NCBI RefSeq assembly: GCF_011074885.1
Contig: NC_054689.1
Coordinates: 2,872,443-2,936,442 of the forward strand
DNA length: 64,000 bases
Source of the DNA: Brettanomyces bruxellensis
Lineage: Eukaryota; Ascomycota; Pichiomycetes; Pichiales; Pichiaceae
Direction of reading: 5' to 3'
Made by a program: the position numbers and the translations under genes. The notes below the pieces were generated by a model, which worked only from the letters and a program-made list of their open reading frames with translations, was not told the origin of the DNA and ran no database searches. Positions 21,512-31,700 of this stretch are shown here, piece by piece; within the stretch, counting starts at the first letter, position 1; each line of letters begins with the position of its first letter.

Positions 21512-24500
21512 ATGGATAGTGATCAGAGCTTTCTGGAGGAACTTAGTGACTGGAGTGGATCAAGCAGCCAAAATGAAAAAGAGCCGAATGCAATCAACAA
21601 ACACAGCCATGTAACACATTCCGGGCAGTGCACGCTAGATGGAGGGACAGTTTATGAAGAGGTGAAAGAGAGTGTGAGTTTCAGCAAGACGCACCATGAA
21701 TTAAACCAGGGTAATCTTGGCACAATAATTTATCCCTCCAATTTGGAGGTGAGGAAGTATCAGGAGGAAATTGTCAAGAAAGCGGTTATGGAAAATGTTT
21801 TGTGCTCTCTTCCAACGGGTCTCGGTAAGACATTTATCGCGGCAACGGTGATGCTGAATTTCTACCGGTGGGTGGAGCGGGCGAAAATAATTTTTATGGC
21901 ACCGACGAGACCGCTTGTGGCCCAGCAGATGCGCGCGTGTTACGGTATCGCGGGACTCCCGCTGGAGGACACCGCGGTTCTTGTGGGGGTTACCCGAAAA
22001 GATCGGGCTGTTCTGTGGGAGACGCGACGAGTTTTTTTTTCCACCCCGCAGATGGTTGCCAACGATTTACTTTCCGGGCTCGTTGACCCGCGAAATGTAT
22101 GCTGCGTAGTGGTAGACGAGGCTCACCGGGCTCGGGGTGGCAGTTATGCCTACTGCAAAGTTGTAGAAAGGCTTGACAAATTAAATACGAGTTTCCGTGT
22201 TCTTGCCCTAACTGCTACTCCAGGTGCAACAGTCGAATCTGTTCAGAAAGTCGTCGATAATCTTGATATATCTTCAATTCAACTAAGAACTGATAAAGAT
22301 CCTGATGTACTCCAGTACATGAATTCACGCTCACTAGTCGAAATTGACTGCGATATCACTCCGGAAATCCAGCATGCGGTGATTCTTATTTCCGAAGCCA
22401 TTTTACCTGTGTTAAAGCGGGCCAACTCCGCCGGAATTTACGATATTACTGACCCTGCGCGGATCAATCAATTCATGGCCTTGGAGAAGTCACGTGCCGT
22501 TGTTGCCAATCATAGACTTCCAGAGGGTCTCAAGTGGACATATTTCTTTATCCTACGGCTACTTTCCGAGGTTGGCAACTTTTTCCGCCGTCTTAATGTC
22601 TACGGAATTGTAACCTTTTACGGCTTTTTCCTTGACAAGTACACAGAGTTCACCACAAAGTACCAGATGAAGAAATCAACCAATAAGTTGGCGGCGTCGT
22701 TTTACTTCAGTCCCCAAATATCAGAGCTCAAAAGTTATATCGAAAAACTGATTGCCGAGGATTCGAAGAATTCTGCAAATCCTGGCCTTAAAGTTGTTGC
22801 TGGTACATTTTCCCACACAAAATTCCAGGAACTAGTTAAAAGAGTTACCACATTTTTGCAGCAGAAGGAGCATGAAAGCCACGGAAATTCATCCATAATT
22901 GTCTTCACCGAATTTCGGGACAACGCACTTGAGATTGTCCGTTGCCTTGAAAGTGCCAATAAGCTTGTTTCTTCTGCAGATTCGCACTCCAAGGATTTAG
23001 TTCGACCCCACATTTTCATCGGACAGGCGAAAGAGAAGAGCCGATTTGATGAAGAGACATTTCGGAGCACTAAAGGTCGTAAAAAGAAGAAGAACCCCAA
23101 GAAGAAGAAAAAGAATGAAAAGAATTCCGATAGTCCGTTGGCCACTCGCTTGGGATCTTCTGAAACTGCGCAGGCTAAGGGAATGTCACAGAAAGATCAG
23201 AAAGAACTTCTCTCAAAGTTTAAGGATGGCGTTTACAATGTGTTGGTGGCAACTTCAATTGGAGAAGAAGGTCTAGATATTGGAGAGGTGGATATGATTG
23301 TCTGCTTTGATTCTACATCCTCTCCAATCAAAAATATCCAGCGAATGGGAAGAACTGGTCGTAAAAGAGCTGGCAATGTTGTTATGTTGTTCAGCTCCAA
23401 TGAGCGTGAAAAGTTTGCTAGAGCAATGGATAATTATAGATGGATTCAGAACAAGATCAGGAGTGATGATAATATAATTGATCTTCACCCATCTGATAGA
23501 ATTTTTCCAAAGGAGTACAAGCCTGCTTTGGAGTACAGGAAAATTACAATTCCGGAGACTAACAAAAACTTGCTTGATGAAAACGGTGAAGATGACGATG
23601 CATTTATTGAGGAAGCTGCATCTATCACCTCAGCTCGGAAAAATAAAGCAAAGAGGAAGAGTAGAAAGCGCAAGAAGACAAGAAAAGATAGTGATGATGA
23701 TAGGCAGATGAAGCTTACCAAAAAAATGTTCATGCCTGAGAATGCACACACCGGATTTAGGCCTGCCTCTTCAATGATCAGAAAGGTTGTGAGTCAGAAG
23801 CAAAAGCAGGAAAACAAGCTAATTGAAAAGAAGAAAGAGAAAGAACTTGAAAAGGCAGATGAAACTTTGCTTAGTGATGAGGTTGAGTGTAATCGACTGA
23901 CTCCCAGCCAATTGTTTTCGGATCCACCAGAAACTACCAATGGGAAGAGTAAAGAAATTGCAAATGAACCAATCTTAATCGATCTCTCGCAGTTTACCGA
24001 CGATGAATTGAAAAATGATGATATAGGAGGGGAAGCACAGAGTGAGGAAATTTCGGAGGTTGTGAAGGCAAATAGTGAATCGAAGACAGAAGGCAGTGAT
24101 GTTCAATTTAGGGATGTAACTGATGATAAAAATAGCATACGTGCAAATGAACAAATTGAGGAAAATGAAAGTGTGGAAATTTCCAACAAAACACATAACA
24201 AGAATTTGTTTACATATAAAAAGGACAAACAGAATAATACGATTTGGAATTCGAAAGGGGAAGGGAAATCTGAGGAAATACCTACGTTACCATCTAACGC
24301 AGTGTCAGATAAATTTGCTTTTAAGGAACAGGTAGATGTGTGCAAGCAGGTTATTCCAAAAGGAGATGCAATTTTCAATATGAATTTCAAAGAACGAGAG
24401 GGCTTTATGAGCCAAAGAGAAGAAATGGAGTTTTATTCGAAATACTTTACCGATGACAAGGATTTATACTATGATCCGAGGCGCTTCAATATAATTGATG

Positions 24501-24607
24501 ATCCGTTGATCTGCATCAAAAGGGGCGGTTCTAAATTTGGAAAAGTTCCACACTCTTCAGCTTCAAATATGATGATAGAATGGCACAGAGCACTTCAGAA
24601 GGAGTGA
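21512..24607 (+). CDS. MPH1: ATP-dependent DNA helicase Mph1 (FANCM family)
   Basis: Mph1 is a 3'-5' DNA helicase that unwinds D-loops and helps error-free bypass at stalled forks. The 1031-residue protein has Walker A PTGLGKT at 101-107, the DEAH box at 202-205 (VVVDEAH), LTATPG near 240, and the helicase C-terminal motif QRMGRTGRKR from residue 610. The DEAH box plus a helical insert between the two RecA domains is typical of the FANCM/Mph1/Hef group. A lysine-rich insert (KKKKNPKKKKK, about 525) precedes the second domain's core, and a long charged tail (about 700-1000) follows. S. cerevisiae Mph1 has 993 residues. It is convergent with the AT-hook gene. Confidence 0.95.
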   Translation: MDSDQSFLEELSDWSGSSSQNEKEPNAINKHSHVTHSGQCTLDGGTVYEEVKESVSFSKTHHELNQGNLGTIIYPSNLEVRKYQEEIVKKAVMENVLCSLPTGLGKTFIAATVMLNFYRWVERAKIIFMAPTRPLVAQQMRACYGIAGLPLEDTAVLVGVTRKDRAVLWETRRVFFSTPQMVANDLLSGLVDPRNVCCVVVDEAHRARGGSYAYCKVVERLDKLNTSFRVLALTATPGATVESVQKVVDNLDISSIQLRTDKDPDVLQYMNSRSLVEIDCDITPEIQHAVILISEAILPVLKRANSAGIYDITDPARINQFMALEKSRAVVANHRLPEGLKWTYFFILRLLSEVGNFFRRLNVYGIVTFYGFFLDKYTEFTTKYQMKKSTNKLAASFYFSPQISELKSYIEKLIAEDSKNSANPGLKVVAGTFSHTKFQELVKRVTTFLQQKEHESHGNSSIIVFTEFRDNALEIVRCLESANKLVSSADSHSKDLVRPHIFIGQAKEKSRFDEETFRSTKGRKKKKNPKKKKKNEKNSDSPLATRLGSSETAQAKGMSQKDQKELLSKFKDGVYNVLVATSIGEEGLDIGEVDMIVCFDSTSSPIKNIQRMGRTGRKRAGNVVMLFSSNEREKFARAMDNYRWIQNKIRSDDNIIDLHPSDRIFPKEYKPALEYRKITIPETNKNLLDENGEDDDAFIEEAASITSARKNKAKRKSRKRKKTRKDSDDDRQMKLTKKMFMPENAHTGFRPASSMIRKVVSQKQKQENKLIEKKKEKELEKADETLLSDEVECNRLTPSQLFSDPPETTNGKSKEIANEPILIDLSQFTDDELKNDDIGGEAQSEEISEVVKANSESKTEGSDVQFRDVTDDKNSIRANEQIEENESVEISNKTHNKNLFTYKKDKQNNTIWNSKGEGKSEEIPTLPSNAVSDKFAFKEQVDVCKQVIPKGDAIFNMNFKEREGFMSQREEMEFYSKYFTDDKDLYYDPRRFNIIDDPLICIKRGGSKFGKVPHSSASNMMIEWHRALQKE

Positions 24608-25052
24608 TATTTGAGGATTGCATATAAGCAATTCTGGCGGTACTAAAGGAATTGCGCTTAGTTAATGGTAAACAGAGAGCTGGATGAGAACTAAACTTTA
24701 TATTTCAAGTTGAATCATTACTGCAAACATACCAATAATATGTAGTATGCTTTGAACTTTGCAGATCTGCCCCATAACAGAGTTCGATTTCCTTACGAAT
24801 TTAAAATATAATCAAGGACTCGTGAAAAATGAAATAAAATATAGTTTTTTTTTTTTTGCTTTTTTGTTTTTTTATTACTTCCTTGCCGTATAGTATACTA
24901 TACAACTAATGAATACGAATTCCCTTCTCTGACTTTTCCTAGGTTCTTTTATTATATTGGTCCATCACACAAGAAAAGTGATGCCACCGTTCAAAAATAC
25001 ATAAACAAAAAAATATACACTAGTTTTCACAAACAAAGAACAATGCCTGTAA
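24608..25052. terminator. Convergent 3' region of MPH1 and the AT-hook gene
   Basis: The 3' flanks of two convergent genes meet here. A T-rich run at 24846-24872 is the most prominent feature, with TATACTATACAAC just after. No gene is supported. Confidence 0.35.
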
Positions 25053-25805
25053 TCATTTCTTGCCGTTCTCAGTAGACCCTCCGGTCTTATTTTTCTTCTT
25101 ATGACGGGTGTACTTAGACTTCTGCCTTGTTTCGAGAGGTGGAAGTCTTGGTCTGCCTCTCTTTCTCTTAATCCCGCTACTCCGGAGCTTTTTTAGCTCA
25201 ATTTCCTTTTGTGTTATCGGGTGCTTTCTAGGTCTTCCTCTCTTTCTTTTTTTCACTTTACCGTCTGCAGCCACTTCATTCTTCATACCAGGAACAATAT
25301 TCGACACAACTGCCATCTGAGTAGGTAATTCTGCCGCCATTACAGATGCTGGCTGTTGGCTCTGTATTGCAGCTTGAATCTGAGGCTGTGGTGCTACCCC
25401 TTGAATTCCAGAAGGCACATATTGGGTGCTGATCATATTATTCGACTTGGCAATGCCATTCACTGTTGAGTTTGTAGGATAAAAGTTTGCATTTGTCATC
25501 GAATTAACAGAAATCTGATCATCCTTTCTATCCGAAGCTGTGTTTCCGCTGTTCTTCTGATAATTCATGGTGTTCTCCAAGTTATTCATTCTACTAGATG
25601 GTGTTGTTCTTATGTTGCTGTTATAATCGCTTGTATGTTGATATGGTTGCGGAAGGTAGTGATATTGACTCTCGGTTGTCGAGCCGTTATATTTATGCAG
25701 AAACTCAAGCGGTGGTGGAACGTTTGGGGGAAGTGTAATGTGTGGAAGCCTCTGATTGACTGAATTATTCAAGTTGATGTCTGTCTTATAAAACATCACC
25801 TCCAA
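25053..25805 (-). CDS. AT-hook DNA-binding protein
   Basis: The 250-residue protein has two AT-hooks near its C-terminus with the core RGRPR at residues 189-193 and 216-220, each flanked by lysines (KKRKRGRPRKHP and KRKRGRPRLPP). AT-hooks bind the minor groove of AT-rich DNA. The N-terminal 170 residues are Asn/Gln/Ser-rich and appear disordered, and the tail is strongly basic. The paired hooks recall chromatin and transcription cofactors, but I do not recognise an orthologue. The first ATG of the frame is used; a short upstream exon is possible, since a long AT-rich region precedes it. Confidence 0.75.
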   Translation of the reverse strand: MEVMFYKTDINLNNSVNQRLPHITLPPNVPPPLEFLHKYNGSTTESQYHYLPQPYQHTSDYNSNIRTTPSSRMNNLENTMNYQKNSGNTASDRKDDQISVNSMTNANFYPTNSTVNGIAKSNNMISTQYVPSGIQGVAPQPQIQAAIQSQQPASVMAAELPTQMAVVSNIVPGMKNEVAADGKVKKRKRGRPRKHPITQKEIELKKLRSSGIKRKRGRPRLPPLETRQKSKYTRHKKKNKTGGSTENGKK

Positions 25806-26954
25806 AAGATGTTAGCAGCTTCAACAAGATTTACCTTCTGGCTGCTAGGGTCAAACAATCACAAGAAACTACTTTCCTTGTATCTATGAAAACTGATTTC
25901 TTCCGTGGCCGCAAGTGCTTAATAATGAAAAAAGGAAAGAAATGGTGGTTGAAGATTATGTAAGTTCAGACGGATAAATAAAGAGAAAAAATAAATAAAT
26001 AAAATAAATTAAATTAAAAAATTAAAAAAGAAATTTAGAAAAAATTAAGAAAATTAAAAAGAAAAAAAATCTGAAATAAAAATCTAAAGTAGAAACTGAC
26101 AACAAAAAAATGAAAGACTCTGGAACAAAACAAAGTTCGTAGAGCGGATAACATTGAAGAAAAAAAAAAAAAAAATAATACATAAAAGTAAGAATAAAAA
26201 TAAAAAGGGGTTGAGAAAGGGGAGGGGGTCTCGCTCACATTTCTCCTACGTTCTTACACCTTGTTTTACTTTTGCGATGATTAGTGGTGTATGGATGATT
26301 ATATTATTTGAATACTTCGAGCAAGTTGCTTTATCAATAAATAGGAATCCTTTCTGACAGTAATTTCAATTATTATCTGAATTGTACCACGTAAAGATTT
26401 GTAGAAAGATACTAATACAATGTGCTTCTGGTTTATTCTTTGAAATTGGTATTTGTCTATATAAAATTAACTGAAATAAAAACCCGGTACAAACAAGTGT
26501 TACCTGTAATGTGGTCCTGAAAGGAAGTCGGAAATTAAATATGTTCATTAAGTAATTAACGCATATATAATATTTGAAAGATTATATTTCAGTTAATCGC
26601 ATCTATTACAGCATATGCTAAATACCAATTAATCGTATCTTGTAGTAATTGTGCATGTTTAAACATATATTGTTCCTTTCTTGCCAAATTTATTAGAAGG
26701 ATCTGCCTTGTAGAATTTTCCTGTCGATATAATTACAATAACAAAAAATCTAAGATGGGCCATCCTAGATTTGAACTGGTGAACTTTAGGGAGCTTTCTT
26801 TGGGATCCCAGTTAGTCGTACAAAAAGAGTAGAGGCTGTATTTTCTTCTCGTAAGTCACAAAGTACACATCACATATAAACATTTACAAAAATATCATAA
26901 GTCATTATCCATTACCCGATAGTCAGCACAGAGCTTTTACGTTTCAAGAAACCA
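25806..26954. other. AT-rich intergenic region with low-complexity A run
   Basis: Between two minus-strand genes. Positions 25976-26215 are almost pure A with AAATTAAA-type low complexity, and an A-run at 26159-26175. A tRNA-like T-arm (rc of GATTTGAAC at 26769-26777) occurs, but the rest of a cloverleaf cannot be formed. No gene is supported. Confidence 0.4.
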
Positions 26955-28454
26955 TCATACGTTACTGTTCAGATCATTTCTATTTTTAGGCGTGTTTGTA
27001 GGCCACATGGACAAACTTGTAGGTAGTTCTCCACCGTCACGTTTTCCAGTAAAACTTGTTATTTCCCTTTCAGTGTGCAGTTTCTCTAATTCTTTCTCTC
27101 TTTTTCCGTAGAGTGAGTCCATGGCAACTTCTGGCCCACTTCTATAATTTGTTGCCGAACCTGCTTTATCAAAAGGTCCCGAAATATCATTTGAGCTAAT
27201 ATCGTATTTATTGCTTTGCATATCCGCATCAGTTGGTTCCTCATCCTCCGGAGATGTTTCCGGTAAAGGCTGTCCAGTTTTTCGATCAACCCAAGGAAAG
27301 AGAACATGTCCAAAGTAAAAATGCTGAACAACTGGGAATTTGGAAAGAACTTCACCATAATACATTTTAAGCATTCCTTTTGCAATCTTCTCCCAGGTTT
27401 TTGATGTACAAACATCAAATAACAAGGGTGAATGTTCATTAAACGGTCCAAATTTGACCCGCTTTATAAATGCTATAGCGTTGTAATAAAGGTTTCGAGT
27501 TCTGTTCTGTTTCAAGATACGTGTATTTAGTACTGATGCCGGCGTGAGTCCCATACGATAATTTAGAGCCTTCATGCTTTTTTCTCCTTTCTCCAAACTA
27601 AGAAAGTCAACCATCTGGAAAGCCCCTAAAATGTAGATAAGATGAAAATGGTCATCCAAACCCCAGACGCCGTGAGACCCAGCAGGCTCTAATGTATATG
27701 TTTGTATCAGTTTCCGAACCAAATCATAATATTTTGAAAACATGACAAGGTATTCCACCCCTGTTGTTTCATTTCGCGGAAGGATATCACACATTAAAAG
27801 AGATGCGATAAATGCGAGAAACGACAATTCGTGTCCAGTTCCAAAATCTAAACGTTCTCGAGATCCAAATGAACCGAGAAAGTAATATTTAAGCTCGGTT
27901 TCAAAGTTATACGATGTATCTCCATCATTATTGGAAGCATAGTCATCCTTCAAGTACCATTTTCCTAATTCCTTACGAATCCAGTTATCTATCCTTGAAT
28001 TCAGCTTATCATGTAGATCTCTGCAGGCCATATTTCCATACCTCCGTGGTCCTTTAAACGGAGGCGTTTCCGCTATCAATGCATCCAGTCTCTTCAATAA
28101 TCGTAATACAACTTTCACAGGCTCAGACAGCTTATTAAAATCAAATTCTTGAGCTTCCTTATTCGGTAGCACTGCAGAGTTTGGATGGGTTCTGGGAGTC
28201 TTTTTATGATTCGATAATGCAACTCCAGGATGATAAGCATTCTCAAATTCTACCTGCCTATCATCTAAAACACCGGGTGGAACATCTGTAAGGCTGATTT
28301 TCTCGCAAATTAATGAAAGCGCACCACTTATGCGATCAATCGCAATCGATTTTTTAAATAGTTCCACCTCTTTAGGACCATATATTCGCTTGCACGGAGG
28401 AAGCCATTTAAGTTTCGCATCGGTTAGATCAATATGTACAAATTCTGGTTGCAT
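26955..28454 (-). CDS. RRD1: PP2A phosphatase activator / peptidyl-prolyl isomerase (PTPA, Rrd1-like)
   Basis: PTPA proteins are proline isomerases that help build and activate PP2A-type phosphatases such as Sit4 complexes, and act downstream of TOR. The 499-residue protein shows the family core: FKGPRRYGNMACRDLHD (about 133-150), SFGSRERLDFGTGHELSF (about 195-212), and GSHGVWGLDDHFHLIYILGA (about 258-277). A C-terminal extension of about 110 residues, acidic and Ser/Asn-rich, follows. An extension fits Rrd1 (about 393 residues) better than Rrd2 (about 358), but this one is longer than either. The choice between the two is inference. It is divergent from NUP192, sharing a 340-bp promoter. Confidence 0.88.
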   Translation of the reverse strand: MQPEFVHIDLTDAKLKWLPPCKRIYGPKEVELFKKSIAIDRISGALSLICEKISLTDVPPGVLDDRQVEFENAYHPGVALSNHKKTPRTHPNSAVLPNKEAQEFDFNKLSEPVKVVLRLLKRLDALIAETPPFKGPRRYGNMACRDLHDKLNSRIDNWIRKELGKWYLKDDYASNNDGDTSYNFETELKYYFLGSFGSRERLDFGTGHELSFLAFIASLLMCDILPRNETTGVEYLVMFSKYYDLVRKLIQTYTLEPAGSHGVWGLDDHFHLIYILGAFQMVDFLSLEKGEKSMKALNYRMGLTPASVLNTRILKQNRTRNLYYNAIAFIKRVKFGPFNEHSPLLFDVCTSKTWEKIAKGMLKMYYGEVLSKFPVVQHFYFGHVLFPWVDRKTGQPLPETSPEDEEPTDADMQSNKYDISSNDISGPFDKAGSATNYRSGPEVAMDSLYGKREKELEKLHTEREITSFTGKRDGGELPTSLSMWPTNTPKNRNDLNSNV

Positions 28455-28794
28455 TCTTCAGCGTAGCACCAACTTCTATTTCAAATCGCCGATAACCTTT
28501 TTGGTGGGGCTAATTTCCATCCTTACTTAGTATTGCCTTTTTTCGCTTCCTCTTCGGTTCACCTTTTTTTCTACTATTGTCTCAGAGTTAAAGGTAATGC
28601 CAAAATTTTTTGGTGGTAATTTATTTTTGGGCGCTATTTTTTTTTACTTTTTTTTTACTCTTCTGGAGTGCTAGATCTTTATGTCAACACAGTTCTTCAA
28701 GAACATCTAAAGCTAGTAAGGTACTTTATTGCATTATTTGTGACCATTCGTATTGATACATTGCCTTTGAGATATATTTCATGGTAATTTTAAA
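28455..28794. promoter_or_regulatory. Divergent RRD1/NUP192 promoter region
   Basis: Short region between two divergent start codons with T-runs at 28640-28660. No further feature is recognised. Confidence 0.4.
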
Positions 28795-31700
28795 ATGCGA
28801 CTTCACTTTTCCACCACACCATTCCAGTCTCTTTACGCGGCAATTCAAAATGAAAATTATGATGCCCAAATCACCTACATGAATTTATTGAAAGATGATC
28901 TTCTTAATGTCTTGGTTCATCCAGAAAAGAACCCCACTTCAAGAAAGAGCGTTGAGTCTGGAAAGGCTGTTTTCACTGATGGGTCACAATTTGAGTTAAA
29001 CGATCAGTTCAAAGCTACTGCACTTAAGTTATCGGATAGGCTTAATTTAGACGAGCTTATTGCTGCAGAAACCTTGTTTTATGCCTCTAAAGATGAGTCT
29101 GGAAGGCTCGGGATGCAGTTTCTTGATCTAGGACTTGCAGCCTATCATACACGTCGTCTTTATATTTTGCAAATAGTTTCCTATTACGTTTGTCGTGGTA
29201 TAATAGTGTGCGATAACGGAGAATTAGAGTGCACTATCAGTAAAAGCTTGGATGATGCCAGCTCACATTTTCGAAAAATAATATCTGTTCAATCTCCGAA
29301 ATTACTGGATTCATTCATACAAATAGAAAACGAGCTTAGAGCTACTTCACAGTTTGTTGAACGGTCAAAACTTCTTGGGACATATTATCTTGGTGGACCA
29401 ATTGCTCATGGAGTCGAATACTGTCGTGGATCACTTTATCGACAATATCAACTTCTTGGAGAAATATATTGGGGTATTACTGGGATTCAAGACTGCAAGT
29501 CAGATAATGGCCACGATGGCCAAAGTTTCAATTCTTCGAGTTTTGTTTGCTTCTCCAAATTTTTCAACCATTTGCTGTCAATGAAAATCGAGGATATATT
29601 TTCGTTATGTATTTTGCCAGGAGTACTGAGACACATAACTTGTTTGGAAAATTGGCAGGATGCGGACATAGCAACGTTTCATGCAATTGTTATAAAAGAT
29701 ACCTTAGACACTACGAAATTGGCTTCCTCACCTTTAAAAGCTTTTATTTTTACACACTTCTTGTCTCATTTCATACCCTGGTGCAAAAAATCTTCTTCTA
29801 GAAGTAAAAAATATCCATTTGAAAAATCTGTTGCCATACCATTACGCAATTGCATTTCAATTGGGGGTGCACTGGAGTATATTATGAACGTTTGCGCTGA
29901 GACTAGGGTTCGTGACCCTTCTTTCAGACTTTTTTATGATTTTAGAGCTCTTTTACAACGTCATGTGCCTCGATTAGTGCCTCTTCTTTTGGAAGATGAG
30001 CAGGACCCCAGTTCATCAACTGGGAATGGAAAGGGTAATTCAAGTAATTCCGTATTATCAAATTTTGCTAACACAACTGCGACAGGCAATATGAATATTA
30101 CTACTGAGCCATTCAATACTCAAGGACATTCCATTAGAGAAAAGGAGTTATTTTTTTTGTACCGCAAAAATCATCTTTCATTGCGGACATCCGAATTCCT
30201 TGCCCCAGTTTTCGCTGAATTTGCCTTGTCATTCATCGAAAATTCTGCCTTCATCCTGACAGAAATGCGAGACATGGAGGAGGATCTTTTACTATCATCC
30301 GACCATCCGGATTTGGACTCGATGGCCGACAGTGCTGATTTAGAAAGATTCTATATGACAGTGTATTATATCTTCAATGGTCGACCAGAATTGGGCTCTG
30401 TCTTTTGGCAGCACGCCAGCGATGGTAATATTAGTTCAGCATATGGCTTTCTTCAGTGGGGATCCCATTGTAATAGTCCACTGATTGTCTCGGTATTCTG
30501 CGTTTTGTTATCGGCTCTTTCATGTGGTCCTCAGAATGCAGTTCAGGCGTTCAACTTTCTCCAAATTACAAATGACGTTTCGGGTATCGACGATGCCAAC
30601 GCCAAAGCGAGCCCAATCGGGGGTGAGCGTGGATGCTTTTCGATTCTTGGTAAACTAAGTTGTGTTAGTTGGGCCACCATATATACTTCAATTGCTCAAT
30701 ACAACAAAGAACTTACAGGAAAAATTATGGATTCAGATAATACAGGAATAAACAACAATTCAAACACATCACCTAATATATTTTCCACATTATCTTCATC
30801 GTCAGTAACAGCTTCAAACGGAGTTACGAAAAATAGTACAAAAGCGTCCGTGCTATCTATTCCGGAGGGATCAATGGTTTTGAGACGTCGATTGGGTGAG
30901 GATTCTATCTTTTTCCTTGCAGGATTGTTTCAACTCCTTGAGAGTGTTGCAAAGAACAGCTCTCAGGCACGTTCCGGTCTTCTTTCTAGTGATGATTATC
31001 AGCTCTTAAAATTACTATCAAGATTTCTTTTTGCTTCAACACCCTTATGTGGGGCAGCCCTGTCTGTGATGGCTTCATTGGTTGGGCCATTATATACAGA
31101 AAGGCAGATGTTTTGGAAAATTCTTGATGAGTGGCTTTTTACTTATCAATTTTCCAATTCTCATGTGAGCAAAAGAGCTCAGGATGTTATCTTAGAGAAG
31201 CTAAGTAGTTATGAGGACATTCTTGGATTCGTTCGTCTTTTAAGAGCACTTTTGAAACCCAAACATGGTTCCTCATTTAAGGGTTTAGAACTACAATTTC
31301 CATCTGATCTTGGTTATCGTGTTCACAGGCCTGGTGTATCTTGCTATTTGGAGGTCACGGTCAATATTTTAAAGCAAACGGAAAAATCAACCCTTGGAAT
31401 TAACAAAAAAGTTGTTGTTGAACTTATTATTTTAGACTTATGGGTTGAATGCATCAGTCAAATCAGTCCTGATTTATCTAAGAGCTCAAATGCTGCTGGA
31501 ATAACTGATATGGATAATTTGGTTGTTGGAAAAAGTATTGTTAACTATCTTCAAGAGCATCCAGGCTCTTTAATGCTATGTCTTGCATGTGATTCATCAC
31601 TTTATGATGTGTTGTTCTCAATTTCACATGCAGGAATTGATGTTATCAATTTTCTACCTGATACAAGCCCTACAGTTTTGCTTACGAATCAGTGTATCAA

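Noticed and set aside
26752..26820. Possible minus-strand tRNA, with a GTTCAAATC-like T-loop next to an acceptor-like CCATCTT
   Set aside because: No matching 5' acceptor strand or D-arm could be placed and the T-stem does not pair. At best a tRNA-like relic.
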